From the NCBI RefSeq assembly GCF_018736085.1, contig NZ_CP076134.1, positions 2,366,501-2,430,500 of the forward strand: a stretch of 64,000 nucleotides of DNA, read 5' to 3'. Origin of the DNA: Bradyrhizobium sediminis (GTDB lineage: Bacteria; Pseudomonadota; Alphaproteobacteria; Rhizobiales; Xanthobacteraceae). The translations under genes were made by a program, and so were the position numbers. Numbering within the stretch: position 1 is the stretch's first letter; every line of letters starts with the position of its first letter. Positions 51,848-60,558 of this stretch are shown here, in pieces. The notes under the pieces were generated by a model that ran no database searches, was not told where the DNA came from, and saw nothing but the letters and a program-made list of their open reading frames with translations.

Positions 51848-52510
51848 CTATTCCATGCGCAGCAGGCGGCCGACGATCGGCGTCGGACCGGGCTTGGCCT
51901 GGGGGTCGACCCGGAACACGACCCTGCGAGATGCGAATGTCGCCGCATAGGTCCCGCCGGGAGTGAGCGATTTGCTGGTGCCGGCAAGATCGTAGAACTT
52001 GCCCTTCAGCTGGTTTCCGGTGAGCTCGAACTGCAGGCGCTCGCCCTTCTGGTCAAGCCGATCGAACACAAGCGTGCCGCGCCCCCTGGCTTCGACAAGG
52101 GGTGCGGTGCCGTAAAGCGTCAGCTGTGGGCTTGCCGAGGCATCTTTTGCCAGGCTGCGGACGACAGTCGCGGCCACGCCGCTGGTTTCCCGGGCCGTCG
52201 CGTGCGCCTGGGCCGGGTCGCATTCCGTCTTTGTGCCGTTGACATCGGCGAGGTGAACCATGCTCTCATCCTGGCCGACGATGACGGTGCCTGTTCCGGC
52301 GATGGTTTCGCGGCGGCAGGATTTCATGTAGCCGAGCACGACGGAACCGCCTTGCCCGAGCTTGATGACCTTCCCCTGCGCAACGTAGTCCATGAACTCG
52401 GCGCCGGTGACGTTGCCCTGAACCTCTTCCACGACTGCAACCGGCGCCTGGGCTGCCGCGGCTCCCGCAAACCCCATGACACCGATGAGAATAACAATCG
52501 CTTTTTTCAT
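51848..52510 (-). CDS. FecR-like periplasmic protein
   Basis: A 220-residue exported protein with a signal peptide (AIVILIGVMGFAGAAAA, cleavage near AQA). The early part has the FecR-type beta-rich core (VAVVEEVQGNVTG, then VIKLGQGGSVVLGYMKSCRRETIAGTGTVIVG), here with two Cys. In many proteobacteria a FecR-domain protein is encoded next to a CHASE2 adenylate cyclase, as seen here with 20 bases between the genes; it is thought to be the periplasmic partner or ligand carrier of the CHASE2 sensor. The C-terminal half is a beta-rich domain of unknown type. Confidence 0.75.
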   Translation of the reverse strand: MKKAIVILIGVMGFAGAAAAQAPVAVVEEVQGNVTGAEFMDYVAQGKVIKLGQGGSVVLGYMKSCRRETIAGTGTVIVGQDESMVHLADVNGTKTECDPAQAHATARETSGVAATVVRSLAKDASASPQLTLYGTAPLVEARGRGTLVFDRLDQKGERLQFELTGNQLKGKFYDLAGTSKSLTPGGTYAATFASRRVVFRVDPQAKPGPTPIVGRLLRME

Positions 52511-52887
52511 CCTAAAACCTCATCCAAAGAGTCGAAGCCAGGCTCAACAAGGAATCGAGCCAGCTCCCTAAAGCCAGATATCGAAACTCGCCGGCCTTCA
52601 TCAATTCGCTTCCGCTGATGATCAAAGTCGAACGACATATCGCGCAGCTAGCTTGATCCGCCCTGAGGCGAATGTGACCAATATCACGCAATGGCGCATT
52701 CAAGAAACCGGCACCAAACGTGGTTTTGCCGGCGGCGCCGCGGTGAAGGCCCGAGTTTACGACAGGAACGCGCCCAAATCGAGCATTCCAGCGGCCGGCT
52801 CGGTGACCTGCGTCACGGTGACATCGACCGGTCCGGCCTGGTCTCCAATCATCCGCAAGCCATGGTCGTCAGGGATAGGGGACGGCG
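52511..52887. other. Upstream region of the FecR-cyclase unit
   Basis: About 375 bases with no convincing frame. It should hold the promoter of the FecR-like gene and, at its right end, the ribosome site of a small open frame. No operator-like symmetry was found. Confidence 0.45.
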
Positions 52888-53019
52888 ATGAGCAACATCT
52901 TTACCGCGGTCAAACCTGCGCTCTCGGCGATCGACCGCGTCATCGCGCACTCGATTTCGGTGTTCTGGATATCCACGTTGCAGGCGCAGCTCCGGTACGA
53001 GCGCCAACTGCAGCAGTGA
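52888..53019 (+). CDS. Possible 43-residue protein
   Basis: A short open frame with a good ribosome site (AGGGGACGGCG before ATG 52888). The product starts MSNIFTAVKPALSAIDRVIA and ends with a basic, Gln-rich helix (QAQLRYERQLQQ). It resembles an amphipathic helix of a small membrane-associated protein. The codon bias fits a real gene, but no family is known, so the call rests on the start signal and composition. Confidence 0.4.
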   Translation: MSNIFTAVKPALSAIDRVIAHSISVFWISTLQAQLRYERQLQQ

Positions 53020-53188
53020 TTCGTCGCCGAACGCTTCGAGGCCCAGTTGGATCATGATCTAGCGGAATCGTGATTGTCATCGATCCCTGTTTGTTGCGAA
53101 AAATATCGGGGCTGCAGCCAGGAACCGCTGCCGGAAGCGCCAGCCCTGTTTGATCGACGGGGCGGCGCAAGCAGGGAGAAAAACCGAC

Positions 53189-54748
53189 ATGGCCATTCGC
53201 CGGGCCGCGCCGCGCCATGCGCTGGTCGTGCTTGTGCTCCTCGCTCTCGCGGCGATGACCGGCGTGCGCGCCGAGGACGCGCATCAGCCGCAACCGGTGG
53301 CGACGCCGTCCGGACAAAAGGCGGGTGCAGCGGGGGCTTCTACCCCGCCGGCCGCCGAGCAACATCGTCTGCCGCAGGATTCGACGACCAGGCACACGCT
53401 CGCTCTCCCCGGACGCACGCTCGACTTCACCGCCACCGCCGGCTCGATTCCCCTGTTCGACGACAAGGGCGAGCCGCAAGCCGACATCGCCTACACCGCC
53501 TACCAGCTCAATGGCGCCGACGCGCGTACCCGGCCGGTGACCTTCCTTTTCAATGGCGGGCCGGGCGCGGCCTCGGCGTGGCTGCAGCTCGGCGCTGCCG
53601 GTCCGTGGCGGCTCGCCATCAACGCCGACGCGATGACGTCGTCCGCATCCCCGGATCTCTTGCCCAACGCCGAGACCTGGCTCGACTTCACCGATATCGT
53701 CTTCATCGATCCGGTCGGCACCGGTTACAGCCGCTTCGTCGCCAGCGGCGAGGAGGTGCGCAAGCGCTTCTATTCGGTCGACGGCGACGTCAACTCGATC
53801 GCACTGACCATCCGCCGCTGGCTGGAGAAATCCGACCGCCTGCTGTCGCCGAAATTCGTCGCCGGCGAAAGCTATGGCGGGATACGCGGGCCGAAGATCG
53901 TCCGCAATCTGCAGGTCGACCAGGGCGTCGGGGTGAGAGGGCTGATCCTGGTCTCGCCGCTGTTCGACTTCCGCGAGTTCTCCGGTTCCAGCCTGCTGCA
54001 ATATGTCTGGAGCCTTCCCTCGATGGCGGCGGTGGCGCGGGAGGCCGAGGGCGCGGTCAAGGGCGCGGTGACCCGCGCCGACCTCGCCGATGTCGAGCGC
54101 TATGCGCAAGGCGAATTCCTGAGCGATCTCATCAGGGGATCGGCCGATACCGAGGCGACGACGCGACTCGCGGACAAGGTGGCCGCGCTGACGGGAATCG
54201 ATCCTTCAGTGAGCCGCCGGCTCGCCGGGCGCTTCGGCGTCGCCGAGTTTCGCCGCGAATTCGACCGCCGCAATGGCAGGGTGACCGGCCGCTACGACGC
54301 CTCGGTCACGGGCTTCGATCCCTATCCGGATTCGAGCTACCCTCGTTTCGGCGATCCCTCGGGCGACCCGCTGGCGGCGCCGCTGACCAGCGCGGTGGTC
54401 GACCTCACCACGCGCAAGCTCAACTGGCGGCCGGTCGGCTCCTACCAGTTGCTCAACGGCGGGGTGGAGAGGGCCTGGGATTTCGGCCGCGGCATCCATC
54501 CGCCGGAATCGATTTCCCAGTTGCGGCAGGTTCTCGCGCTCGATCCCAAACTGAGGCTGTTGGTGGCGCACGGGCTGTTCGATCTGGCGACGCCGTATTT
54601 CGGCTCGAAGATCCTGCTCGACCAGTTGCCGGCCTACGCCTCGCCCGAGCGCGTCAAGCTCGTGGTCTATCCGGGCGGGCACATGTTCTATTCACGCGAT
54701 GCCTCGCGCCAGGCGTTTCGAACCGAGGTCGAGGCGCTGATGAAGTGA
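53189..54748 (+). CDS. S10-family serine carboxypeptidase
   Basis: A 519-residue exported peptidase of family S10, more typical of eukaryotes but found in several alphaproteobacteria. Signal peptide (ALVVLVLLALAAMTGVRA), then a Pro/Ala-rich stretch (to about residue 65). Catalytic motifs are the oxyanion region FLFNGGPGAAS, the nucleophile GESYGGIRGP (Ser about residue 232), the Asp in HGLFDLATPYFGS and the His in YPGGHMFYS. It removes C-terminal residues at acidic pH. It starts at ATG 53189 (CAGGGAGAAAAACCGAC upstream). It faces the beta-lactamase-fold gene convergently. Confidence 0.88.
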   Translation: MAIRRAAPRHALVVLVLLALAAMTGVRAEDAHQPQPVATPSGQKAGAAGASTPPAAEQHRLPQDSTTRHTLALPGRTLDFTATAGSIPLFDDKGEPQADIAYTAYQLNGADARTRPVTFLFNGGPGAASAWLQLGAAGPWRLAINADAMTSSASPDLLPNAETWLDFTDIVFIDPVGTGYSRFVASGEEVRKRFYSVDGDVNSIALTIRRWLEKSDRLLSPKFVAGESYGGIRGPKIVRNLQVDQGVGVRGLILVSPLFDFREFSGSSLLQYVWSLPSMAAVAREAEGAVKGAVTRADLADVERYAQGEFLSDLIRGSADTEATTRLADKVAALTGIDPSVSRRLAGRFGVAEFRREFDRRNGRVTGRYDASVTGFDPYPDSSYPRFGDPSGDPLAAPLTSAVVDLTTRKLNWRPVGSYQLLNGGVERAWDFGRGIHPPESISQLRQVLALDPKLRLLVAHGLFDLATPYFGSKILLDQLPAYASPERVKLVVYPGGHMFYSRDASRQAFRTEVEALMK

Positions 54749-54762
54749 GGTGGTTGGCGGCA

Positions 54763-56166
54763 TCAGCGGGTCGGACGGCTTTTGCGCGGGCTGTATCGGC
54801 GCTCCATCTCCGTCGCCACGGCCTTCTCCGGCCTCACTTTGCCACCGGCGAACCAGACTTCGGTAACCTTGCCGGCCTTGCTGCGCGTGCGGCGCACGGC
54901 TTCGCCATGGCTTGCATAGCCGGCGGCCACTGAAATCCGGCCGGTGTCACGGCCCGTCACCTCGATTTCCGTCGAATCCAGGAACGGATTGAAGCCGTGC
55001 GGGTTACCGACAATGACGACGCTTCCCATGGGAACGAGATCGACCGCACCCCATGCGCTCCACCAGCGACCGGTCCAGTCGCGAACCCGTCGCTTCGGCG
55101 CGCCGTGGGCCGCGAAGGCGCGCATGATGTGCATGGCGCCCTCCAGCCAAAATCCGGCCCAGCCATCGGTGGCGTTGGTCAGGATGCTGATGCTGACCTC
55201 GCGTGAGGGGACGACGCAGGTCCGTGAGATGTAGCCCTGAAGCCCGCCGCTGTGACCGAAGCAGTCCCAGCCGCCCAGATTGCCGCTCATGATTCCGAGG
55301 CCGTAGTAACTCTCGATGCTCGAATGCGGGTTGCGCCAGTGCCGGCGCGTCATTTCGCGGCGGCTGGCGGCGGAGACCACACTTCGCTTTGCGTTCGGGG
55401 CCAGTTGCGCGAAGAAGCGGGCCAAGTCCGCCGCCGTGCTGACGAAACCGCCGGCCGGCGTGATCGCATTGAGCCTGTTCTCGCCGGGAATGACCAGGCG
55501 GCGGCCCAGCGGAAGCCGGGGGCTGTGGCCGCGCGCGAATGGCGTGGCTTTGACGAGCGGCATGTCGGATTGCGTTTCGCGCAAGCCGGCGGCGGCGACG
55601 ATCTCGCGTTCGATCCAGACCCGATACGGCTGTCCGGTGATCGCTTCGATCACAAGGCCGATCAATCCGAACCCGTGGTTGGAATATTTGAAGCGGGTGT
55701 TCGGCTCGATCAGGGGAGGCGACGTCAGGTCGGCGATCAATTCCTCGGTGCTCAGGAACGGCCGGCTATCGGAAAACTGGCCGCCGGCCATGCCGTCGCG
55801 CACCAGGCCCGCGCTATGGGAGAGAATTTGCGCGATGGTGGTTTCCGCGACCTGGCGGTGCAAGCCCGTGATGTATTGCCCGACGGGATCGTCCAGCCGC
55901 AATTTGCGCTGCTCCCGGAGCTTCATGATTCCGGCCGCGGTGAAACTCTTGGAATGCGACGCGATCCGAAACCGGTGGCGTGGCGTGAGCTTTTCGCCGG
56001 TGGCGAGGTTGGCATGCCCGAATGCGAATTCGGCGACAACCTTGCCCCGATGCGCGATAGCGACGATGCAGCCGGGCTGCTGTGACGCACGTACCTGAAA
56101 TTCGATCCAACTACGAATATAGCTGATCGCGGGTTGCAGCCATGGTTCCACGTGCGCGATCTCCAA
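54763..56166 (-). CDS. Serine hydrolase, beta-lactamase (class C) fold
   Basis: A 467-residue protein of the penicillin-binding / class C beta-lactamase superfamily. The SxxK motif is IASHSKSFTAAG (about residue 71), the YxN motif KYSNHGFGLIG (about residue 160), and the KTG-type box appears as FGHSGGLQGYI (about 305). There is no signal peptide, so it is likely a cytoplasmic esterase or D-amino-peptidase-like enzyme, not a drug-resistance enzyme. The C-terminal 110 residues (ADDFRTG-rich beta part) are an extra domain. The annotation as a resistance gene would be unsafe. Confidence 0.82.
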   Translation of the reverse strand: MEIAHVEPWLQPAISYIRSWIEFQVRASQQPGCIVAIAHRGKVVAEFAFGHANLATGEKLTPRHRFRIASHSKSFTAAGIMKLREQRKLRLDDPVGQYITGLHRQVAETTIAQILSHSAGLVRDGMAGGQFSDSRPFLSTEELIADLTSPPLIEPNTRFKYSNHGFGLIGLVIEAITGQPYRVWIEREIVAAAGLRETQSDMPLVKATPFARGHSPRLPLGRRLVIPGENRLNAITPAGGFVSTAADLARFFAQLAPNAKRSVVSAASRREMTRRHWRNPHSSIESYYGLGIMSGNLGGWDCFGHSGGLQGYISRTCVVPSREVSISILTNATDGWAGFWLEGAMHIMRAFAAHGAPKRRVRDWTGRWWSAWGAVDLVPMGSVVIVGNPHGFNPFLDSTEIEVTGRDTGRISVAAGYASHGEAVRRTRSKAGKVTEVWFAGGKVRPEKAVATEMERRYSPRKSRPTR

Positions 56167-56235
56167 AAAATGTCGGATGATTATTGCAATCGGGGATGTG
56201 TCGAATATTCAGCAAGAATGTTGGATGCTACCGGA

Positions 56236-56275
56236 CAAAACAAAACCGGCGCAACCCTTTAAGGTTACGCCGGTT
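56236..56275 (-). terminator. Intrinsic terminator of the TPR gene
   Basis: A long hairpin (AACCGGCGCAACC/GGTTACGCCGGTT, one mismatch, loop CTTTAA) is followed on the minus strand by TTTTGTTTTGT. It lies 18 bases beyond the TPR gene stop. Confidence 0.88.
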
Positions 56276-56293
56276 GAACTCGTGTGACCGAAT

Positions 56294-56833
56294 TCAGTAG
56301 ACGAGGCCGGTGCCCGGCGGCTTTTCCAGTGCTGCGGCCAGCGAGCGATATTCCTCGCTAGCAGTGCCGCTGAGAGCAGCGATCCGGTTCAGGTGATATT
56401 GCGCGGAATCGCGGTTGCCCTGTTCGACCTGCCACAGCCCGTAATACTGCCAGGTCTTGACGTGGTTCGGGTCGGCCTTCAGCGCGCGCTCGTACCAGAT
56501 CTGCGACACCTTGTAGTCGCCGAGCTTGCGATAGGAATAGCCGATCAGGTTGGCGACGGCGGCTGTGTCGTCGTGACCGAGCGCCTTCAGCTGCGGAATC
56601 GCGGCAGCATAGTCGTTGCGGTCATAGATCGTGGCGTAGGCGGCGCGATAACCCTTGGCGAAGGCGGTGTCCTCGATGCCGGGTTTGACTTCGCTGGTCT
56701 TTTTCTTCTTCTTCTCCGACGACGGAGGTGGCGACTCGTCGGGCGCGGCGTATACCTTGGTGATTACGGGCGCCGTGGCCAGCGCCATCGCAAATATCGC
56801 CAGCGTCAATAACCTGATCGCAAATCTGCTCAT
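56294..56833 (-). CDS. Exported TPR-repeat protein
   Basis: A 179-residue protein from ATG 56833 (GGGAGAG before it). Signal peptide (RLLTLAIFAMALATAPVITKVYA), a short Ser/Lys linker (SSEKKKKKTSE), then two to three tetratricopeptide repeats (YAAAIPQLKALGHDDTAAVANLIGYSYRKLGDYKVSQIWYERALKADPNHVKTWQYYGLWQVEQGN). These form an alpha-solenoid for protein binding in the periplasm. The gene is alone, ending in its own terminator. Confidence 0.85.
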   Translation of the reverse strand: MSRFAIRLLTLAIFAMALATAPVITKVYAAPDESPPPSSEKKKKKTSEVKPGIEDTAFAKGYRAAYATIYDRNDYAAAIPQLKALGHDDTAAVANLIGYSYRKLGDYKVSQIWYERALKADPNHVKTWQYYGLWQVEQGNRDSAQYHLNRIAALSGTASEEYRSLAAALEKPPGTGLVY

Positions 56834-57099
56834 GCATCTCTCCCGATTTCCAATAGGGCAAATCCTACACCGCTGCCCGCTGATTTGAACACCTCCTGCG
56901 CCGGAACATTCCCGGCTCATCGCCCCAATGTGATCGGCCGCCGGCCGCGAGCCGGACATGACGAACATGTCATGCAGATGAACGAAGTCCGCGTTTGCGC
57001 TTCAGGATGGGTTCAGCGCGCGGCGATTAGGTTCACGGGCATGATCGACGAGCCCGGCCATCCGACCGGCACCCTCGTGATCCCCCGGAGGACACGACC

Positions 57100-57327
57100 A
57101 TGCTGAAGACCATTTCCGCCGCGCTGCTTGCGGCTTCCGTGCTTGCAGTGGCGCCCGCGATGGCCCACGGCCCGGACCGGACCGGCCATGTCCCCGACAG
57201 CGTGTATGTGAATCCGGGCATGCTGGATGCCAACGCCTGGATGGGCCGCCATCACCACCGGCATTTCCGTCATCACCACAGGCATTTCCACCATCACTAT
57301 CGCTTCCACCGGCATCACTGGTACTGA
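57100..57327 (+). CDS. Small His-rich exported protein
   Basis: A 75-residue protein with a signal peptide (TISAALLAASVLAVAPAMA, cleavage before HGPDR). The mature chain is 55 residues long and its second half is mostly His, Arg and Phe (RHHHRHFRHHHRHFHHHYRF); it should bind Ni, Cu or Zn. ATG 57100 follows CCCGGAGGACACGACC. No metal transporter is next to it. Possible roles are metal storage in the periplasm or antimicrobial-like activity; neither is shown. Confidence 0.68.
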   Translation: MLKTISAALLAASVLAVAPAMAHGPDRTGHVPDSVYVNPGMLDANAWMGRHHHRHFRHHHRHFHHHYRFHRHHWY

Positions 57328-57530
57328 TCCGCAGGGCGCGGTTCGATCCGCATTGCCCCGCCGCGTCCCGCGGAGATCAGGCCCGGCCCGCACGCCATTG
57401 CTTCCCCAGTGGCGGGCGGGCCGGCACGTTTCCCGGCAAGCCGCGCGCCGGCCGCCAACCGGGATGCGAATTCCATTTGGCGCGGGGAAGGGCTAGAACG
57501 CTTCCGGTCGTCAGAGCCTTAAACCACGGG

Positions 57531-57959
57531 TTGCATTTGGGGATATCAGCCAAGCGTGCCGCGATCCTGCTGTTGCCGATCGCGCTCGCCGCCTGCGTGA
57601 GCAGCGACGACGGCAGGAGCATCACCTATACGGATGATCGCGGCGTCGCCAACCAGCCGTATCCCGCCAGCTATCGCGCCGAGATACTGGCGTTCATGCG
57701 AACCTACCTGAACAACCCTGTCGGGGTGCGGGACGCCGTGATGGCCGAGCCGGTGCAGCGGACCGTCGGCGGGCGGCTGCGCTATGTCAGCTGCCTGCGC
57801 TTTGCGGCGCGGGATAGCGACGGCGGCTATCGCGAGGGGCGCGCACGCGCCGTGCTTTATGTCGATGGCCGGCTCGACCGCCTGGTCGAGAACGCAGGCG
57901 AAATTTGCGCCGGCGCGACCTATGCGCCGTTTCCGGAACTGGAAAAGCTGACGCGGTAG
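57531..57959 (+). CDS. Putative lipoprotein
   Basis: A protein of about 142 residues. Start is uncertain between TTG 57531 and TTG 57537; both give a short basic stretch followed by AAILLLPIALAAC with a lipobox LAAC then VSSDDG. The mature domain has a compact alpha/beta character with conserved-looking segments (YRAEILAFMRTYLNNP, VRDAVMAEPVQR) and a Cys pair (YVSCLRFAAR, GEICAGATYAP). It may be an outer-membrane lipoprotein; function unknown. Confidence 0.65.
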   Translation: MHLGISAKRAAILLLPIALAACVSSDDGRSITYTDDRGVANQPYPASYRAEILAFMRTYLNNPVGVRDAVMAEPVQRTVGGRLRYVSCLRFAARDSDGGYREGRARAVLYVDGRLDRLVENAGEICAGATYAPFPELEKLTR

Positions 57960-58248
57960 CGGCCCGGCGCTGCCGCCGCGGGCCCGTCTCCCGGTCATTT
58001 TGCCCCGGCTTCGGGCAGGGCCCATCCGATCACATTTCAGCGAGGCTTGAACCTGACCCTGACTTCGGGAGACGCAGCCCATAGCTGCGAGGTGAGCTGT
58101 TATGGGCAGAAAACTGGGATCTGGCTGCAACCAAAGTTTGCTGCCGTCACGGTTACGAACCATCACAGCTCCGGCATGGCCGCGAAGCAACCTAATTGAG
58201 GCCACGTTGTTTGTTTGATGTCGACGGCGACATAACGGGGAACCAATC

Positions 58249-58965
58249 ATGAAGAAACTTCTGCTCGGCGCAGCCGCCCTGATCGCGTTTGCCGCCCCCG
58301 CGGCCGCGGCTGACATCCCTGCGCGCACCTATTCCAAGGCTCCCGCCTACACCGCCCCCGCGGTGGTCTACAACTGGACCGGCTTCTACATCGGCGGCCA
58401 TCTCGGCGGCGCGTTCGCGGGCGACAACAGCCTGCAGAGCAGCGACGCGCGCTTCCTCGGCGGCGTGCAGGCCGGCTTCGACTACCAGTTCGCGCAGAAC
58501 TGGGTGATCGGCGCCGAAGCCCAGTACAGCTGGCTCAACGGCGACAATAACAATGGCGTGCTGTTCCCGGGCGGCACGCTCGTGACCGGCAGCAACAACA
58601 ACCAGCTCGGTTCGGTCACCGGCCGGGTCGGCTACACCTGGGGTCCGGCGCTGCTCTACGCCAAGGGCGGCTACGCCTGGCGCGACAGCAACAATATCGG
58701 GGTGACCGTCGCCGGCGCCCCGGCGGCCTTTACCACCGACGGCAACCGCAAGGACGGCTACACCGTGGGCACCGGCCTCGAATACATGTTCGCGCCGAAC
58801 TGGTCGGCCAAGGCCGAGTACCAGTATTACAACTTCGGCAACACCACCGTGACGGCCGGCCCGCCCGACGTCGTCGGCGCCCGCTTCCGCAACGACGAGC
58901 ACTCAGTCAAGGTCGGCCTGAACTACCGCTTCGGCTGGGGTGGCCCGGTCGTCGCCAAGTACTGA
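58249..58965 (+). CDS. Outer-membrane beta-barrel protein (Omp25/Omp31-like)
   Basis: A 238-residue porin-like protein of the Omp25/31 (Surface antigen / OmpA-like beta-barrel, 8-strand) type abundant in Rhizobiales. Signal peptide (LLLGAAALIAFAAPAAA, cleavage before ADIPA), then an aromatic-girdled barrel: YNWTGFYIGGHLGGAFAG, FLGGVQAGFDYQFAQNWVIG, LGSVTGRVGYTWGPALLYAKGGYAW, and the last strand SVKVGLNYRFGW. The chain ends PVVAKY. The final Tyr in place of the usual Phe is acceptable for BAM. ATG 58249 follows GGGGAACCAATC. Confidence 0.93.
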   Translation: MKKLLLGAAALIAFAAPAAAADIPARTYSKAPAYTAPAVVYNWTGFYIGGHLGGAFAGDNSLQSSDARFLGGVQAGFDYQFAQNWVIGAEAQYSWLNGDNNNGVLFPGGTLVTGSNNNQLGSVTGRVGYTWGPALLYAKGGYAWRDSNNIGVTVAGAPAAFTTDGNRKDGYTVGTGLEYMFAPNWSAKAEYQYYNFGNTTVTAGPPDVVGARFRNDEHSVKVGLNYRFGWGGPVVAKY

Positions 58966-59001
58966 GCCAAGTACTGATCGAAGTACTGATCGAAGTACTG
59001 A
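58957..59001 (+). repeat. 12-bp tandem repeat of the omp stop region
   Basis: AAGTACTGA, the last two codons and stop of the omp gene, appears four times at 12-bp spacing (58957, 58969, 58981, 58993), all in the same reading frame. Copies two and three are followed by TCG, one and four by GCC. Confidence 0.85.
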
Positions 59002-59049
59002 GCCAGCTACCCAGCCGGGTACTGGCGGGCACTGCAACGAAACGGCAGG

Positions 59050-59078
59050 AGGCCGGCCTGGGGCCGGCCTTTTTATTT
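59050..59078 (+). terminator. Intrinsic terminator of the omp gene
   Basis: A 9-bp stem AGGCCGGCC/GGCCGGCCT with a TGG loop (59050-59070) is followed by TTTTATTT. Confidence 0.92.
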
Positions 59079-59210
59079 ACAAATCTCATTTACAACCCGC
59101 CGCCATGCAGGCGGGCGCTTGCGCCGCCAGCCGAAAAATAATTTTTGCCGGCGCCGGAACTTGCGCCCGCAATGCGCTATTATGGTTTTGCCGGTTGGTG
59201 GACAACGAAC

Positions 59211-59450
59211 ATGCGTGTTTTTGCGTTAGGGCTGGTTTTGTTGGCATTTGCGGTGCCGTGCTCCGCCCAGACTGTCCTGAAATCCGAACCCCTGATCCTT
59301 GCACCCTATGAAATCGCCTACGTGCAGGACGCCTCCTGTACGGCAGGCAAGGTGCTGAAGGTGACCGGAGCGATCCGGGGCCTGCACCGCAAGAAGGTTT
59401 GCGTGGCACGGGCCGGCGATCAGGCTTCGTTGGCGGTGGCGACGCCGTAG
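59211..59450 (+). CDS. Small exported protein
   Basis: A 79-residue protein from ATG 59211 with a signal peptide (RVFALGLVLLAFAVPCSA, cleavage before QTVLKSEP). The mature chain is beta-rich (ILAPYEIAYVQDASCTAGKVL and GLHRKKVCVARAG) with two Cys about 33 residues apart. It resembles other short secreted proteins of Bradyrhizobium; no family name is certain. It stands alone. Confidence 0.65.
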   Translation: MRVFALGLVLLAFAVPCSAQTVLKSEPLILAPYEIAYVQDASCTAGKVLKVTGAIRGLHRKKVCVARAGDQASLAVATP

Positions 59451-59720
59451 CGTCGGTCTCAAAAACGGTCTCGCCTTCGCGATTCCGGGTTCGCTTGGCA
59501 CGCCCGGTAGCCCCGTCGCGTCCTCAACTGCAGATCCAGCCCCGCGAGGGCCGGCGGGTCATGCCCGGGTGAGGAGCCCGTTAGGAGCAACCTGACAGGC
59601 CGGTTCGCCGGATCTGGGGCCGCCGGGGCCGGGAGTCCCTGAGTCGTAAACGAGTCCTGAATCGTCCGAAAAATATCCCGCGAGACTCCTCGGGTAGAAT
59701 CGCCGGATGTTTTGCGGGCC

Positions 59721-59828
59721 ATGAGAATGACCCTGCAAACCTCCTGCGAACACGTGCATGTCACGCTGTCAGTCGCGCTGCTGGCGGCCTGCGCGGCCAA
59801 CCTGGTGCTGGTCTACGCCTGGTTGTAG
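59721..59828 (+). CDS. Possible small membrane protein (35 residues)
   Basis: An open frame with one transmembrane helix (VTLSVALLAACAANLVLVYAW). Composition and the stop directly after the helix suit a short membrane protein; it is below the usual annotation cut-off and no ribosome site is strong. Confidence 0.35.
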   Translation: MRMTLQTSCEHVHVTLSVALLAACAANLVLVYAWL

Positions 59829-59970
59829 CCGGTTGACGCGGCGGCCAATCCCCTGATCATGCGAGACAAATGGTAACGGCGCCGCGGCCGGCGGCTTGCC
59901 GAAATCGTATGGGGAGGCCGGGACGGTCGAGACGCTCAATGTTGCCGTGTAGACGATCCGGTTTCGGAAC

Positions 59971-60330
59971 CTAACGCTTACACGGCCACGCGGCGCGAAG
60001 GGCTTCCTGCGCCAGTACCGTAAAGTCTTCGTTCAGCCTTGCCGGACGTTTGTCGACATAATCAATCACCACGCGAATGGCTTGCTCGTACGTCGAACTT
60101 GGAGACGGCGTACAAATGCGATTGTCCGCAAAGGTGATCCCCACCACAATGCCAAAACACGTGCCCTCTGTTAAAGCCTCCGTTGCGGAAGGGACCTTGG
60201 TCGAGGCGACCACGACGCCTCGACAACCCGGCAAGAGGTCTGTTGCCCTGTCGTTGAAAGCCACAGCCTCGGAATCGACGGCCAACAAGGCCAGGCTGGT
60301 CGCCGCGGCAACCCTAAGAAATCGAACCAT
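59971..60330 (-). CDS. Rap1a/Tai-like immunity-family protein
   Basis: A 119-residue exported protein from ATG 60330 (GGGGGGAGAGC before it). Signal peptide (FLRVAAATSLALLAVDSEAVA), then a short helical domain with conserved Cys: LLPGCRGVVVAS, GTCFGIVVGITFADNRICTPS, and a C-terminal WPC (AAWPCKR). The arrangement YEQAIRVVIDYVDKRPARL matches the Rap1a/Tai family, which includes T6SS immunity proteins against Tae4 amidases. No effector or T6SS gene is nearby, so it is an orphan or a family member with another role. Confidence 0.6.
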   Translation of the reverse strand: MVRFLRVAAATSLALLAVDSEAVAFNDRATDLLPGCRGVVVASTKVPSATEALTEGTCFGIVVGITFADNRICTPSPSSTYEQAIRVVIDYVDKRPARLNEDFTVLAQEALRAAWPCKR

Positions 60331-60558
60331 GCTCTCCCCCCAAAGGGTCTCACCAGACACGCGATCTCGTCTCTTGCAGGCTGTTCTGACGATAAAAGCC
60401 AACTTCGAGGGCAGCAATGCGGCCTCACCGGCGGAGTTCTTGCAGCACCTGCTGCCGGTGCTGGAGAAAATATCGGAATCCCGTCCAGCGTGACGGGCCG
60501 CACAGGTCTCCCGATGCCTGCACCCTAGGCTTCAGCATCATTCACGGGAGACGAAAAA

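Noticed and set aside
49824..51950. 708-residue plus-strand frame opposite the cyclase
   Set aside because: Composition of an antisense shadow (Arg, His, Asp, Gly); the cyclase motifs are on the other strand.
53074..54933. 619-residue plus-strand frame over the S10 peptidase
   Set aside because: Arg-rich shifted frame; the catalytic GESYGG is in the other plus-strand frame.
54763..56166. Antibiotic resistance beta-lactamase
   Set aside because: SxxK and YxN are present, but there is no signal peptide, and the extra C-terminal domain fits esterase-type relatives better.
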